Shown here: positions 60,732 through 61,914 of the stretch, in pieces
Position numbering within the stretch: the first letter of the stretch is position 1
How the letters are laid out: each line of letters begins with the position of its first letter
From: Zygnema cylindricum
Taxonomy: Eukaryota > Streptophyta > Zygnematophyceae > Zygnematales > Zygnemataceae
Assembly (NCBI GenBank): GCA_037447655.1
Contig: JBBHKE010002363.1
Coordinates: 64,001-125,914 of the forward strand
Direction: 5' to 3'
Length of the DNA stretch: 61,914 nt
Made by a program: the position numbers and the translations under genes
The notes under the pieces: generated by a model
Told to the model about the DNA's origin: nothing
Databases searched by the model: none
The model's input: only the letters and a program-made list of their open reading frames with translations

Positions 60732-61914
60732 TATGTTAAAATGCAAGCTAGTGAGAGAATTAGTAACAACTAAGGAGAAATTAAAGAGAAAGAAATGTAG
60801 AACTAATGTATGAAAATTAATGTGAGTTTTCATCTTCTGAATTATGTAATGTCTCTATCAAATGTTCATCAGAAATCAATGTGTGTATTACGAGCTGGTT
60901 GATAATTGACTTTGAGTTAAATTCGCTTTCGCATTGTGAAATTTTTGCACATTCCGATTGAGTTTCGATCCGTTCATATTATTTTCTAATCATTTTAATC
61001 TCTTGTATTATTATCCGCCAGCTTATTTTTGTCGTTCATTTATTTTATTGTTTTTTTTTTTCGCCAAATCATTGTTATCTAAAAATTGTTGTTTTTAAAC
61101 CTTTGGTGTAATAGGAGTGATGTGTGGCACCGAGTCGGCGCCCCACAGGCGCTCGGCCGTGTTACATTTGTGTCTGAGTAAAAAATGTTGTGAGAGAGAA
61201 CTAGAAGACTCGTAGTAATTTGTAAGTCGAGTTTTTACAATATGTACCAGAATTACTATAATAGCGAAAATTAAATTAAAAGGAAAATAAACGGACACGT
61301 GTCACTTAGCGCTACATTTAGATTGGAACCTTTTTGTTTCGCCCAAAATTAGGAGGACCTATACACTGAAGCGTGTCAAAGATCCATTACATCAACAAAA
61401 TGATCGAACACACCAGCAGCAGCAATGTCTGAAATTCTATGGGCTCCATTGCCCACAGAATTCGCAGATCCAAAAGAAGCTAATCTAGATAGTGCCGACT
61501 CCAAGTTGATATAAACTCAAATGAATGATCTTTTGACAATTAGAACCCCAATACACCTTCACCCCTGTGAAGACAAGACCTTCTGTGTGCTAAGTTCCAC
61601 CACAGAATGCAAAGCTTGAAAATGTGTTTTTGGACAATATTCCCCACTTTGACTTTCCCACTGAATAAACAGAAGTGTCCCCACTTCCACATAACCCCAA
61701 GATTAACAGTTTTCTAGTAAGTAAACTCAAATATAGTTGAACCTCAGCCGTGATAGATCTAATCGAAGAAAACCTAGACGCTTAAGACACCCGTTACCTC
61801 GGGTATCTTAAAGTCTGTAACGACGACGACCACACAAGCTAGTAAAACAACTACATTACCTAGAAACTGTGCGAAGTCACATATCCAGGAGGATTAAAAC
61901 CCGCTTTGTTTTTC
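60732..61914. other. Right-end low-copy region
   Basis: Mostly AT-rich without an intact frame. A GC-rich knot (GGCACCGAGTCGGCGCC and CAGGCGCTCGGCCG) sits at 61127-61160. From 61376 the composition becomes gene-like on the minus strand. No full gene can be called. Confidence 0.35.
61376..61516 (-). CDS. Possible terminal exon, minus strand
   Basis: 47 codons open to a TGA at 61376, including LESALSRLASFGSANS and DIAAAGVFDHFVDVMDL. There is no start codon, so this could only be the last exon of a gene extending beyond the window or a decayed fragment. The composition (Ala, Gly, Ser, regular codon use) is more protein-like than the surroundings. No family recognised and no clear splice acceptor. 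Confidence 0.22.
   Translation of the reverse strand, partial: VYINLESALSRLASFGSANSVGNGAHRISDIAAAGVFDHFVDVMDL

Noticed and set aside
61127-61145. GTGGCACCGAGTCGG resembles the 3' hairpin of the Cas9 guide scaffold
   Set aside because: A short match only; no other scaffold part, repeat or cas gene is nearby, and the context is plant intergenic DNA.

Overview
The window looks like plant nuclear heterochromatin running into a gene-bearing edge. No bacterial-type operons, rRNA or CRISPR array are visible. The signs of a plant genome are Ty1/copia-type retrotransposons with plant-like initiator-tRNA primer sites, TTA-duplicating inverted-repeat DNA transposons, and one intact coding frame with a mitochondrial-type leader and a pyrimidine-rich 5' leader. 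I cannot name the species.

Layout. 1-14484 is an uninterrupted array of an AT-rich 40-bp satellite. 14485-30728 holds two tandem copies (offset 6209 bp) of a gag-only copia-like element (A1, A2) with their satellite flank; A2 is interrupted by a decayed pol-bearing copia element B (minus strand, 25051-30689, target duplication GTACG). 30729-39814 is more 40-bp satellite, which flips orientation near 32464 and carries two solo LTRs (34647-35609, target duplication AGTTA; 37429-38424, target duplication TGTGT). 39815-44806 is a compound gag-only element C (LTR, internal, LTR, truncated internal) lying exactly between two satellite families. 44807-55995 is a different satellite of about 101-bp monomers arranged in a four-monomer, about 404-bp higher-order repeat. 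It is broken by a B-like solo LTR (46884-47817) and an A/C-like solo LTR (48428-50450), the latter itself hit by a 757-bp TIR element. From 55996 the sequence is low-copy: a short minus-strand reading frame, a CT-rich divergent leader region, a 225-codon plus-strand CDS (57411-58088), then nested TIR elements (58410-60731) and an unresolved right end.

How the parts relate. Elements A, B, C and the copia-like solo LTRs share TGTTxT...ACA ends. In A, B and C a primer-binding-like block matching the anticodon region of initiator tRNA-Met (GTTATGGGCC core) directly follows the LTR, and the gag frame appears to start inside the LTR end and read through that block (QVMG or HVMG). A and C carry gag plus a charged tail but no visible pol; B carries the decayed pol of the same lineage, so A and C look like non-autonomous relatives. 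Both satellites share a GCGCTAACAA core and are rich in short inverted repeats. Everything here was read by eye; identities and copy numbers are approximate.
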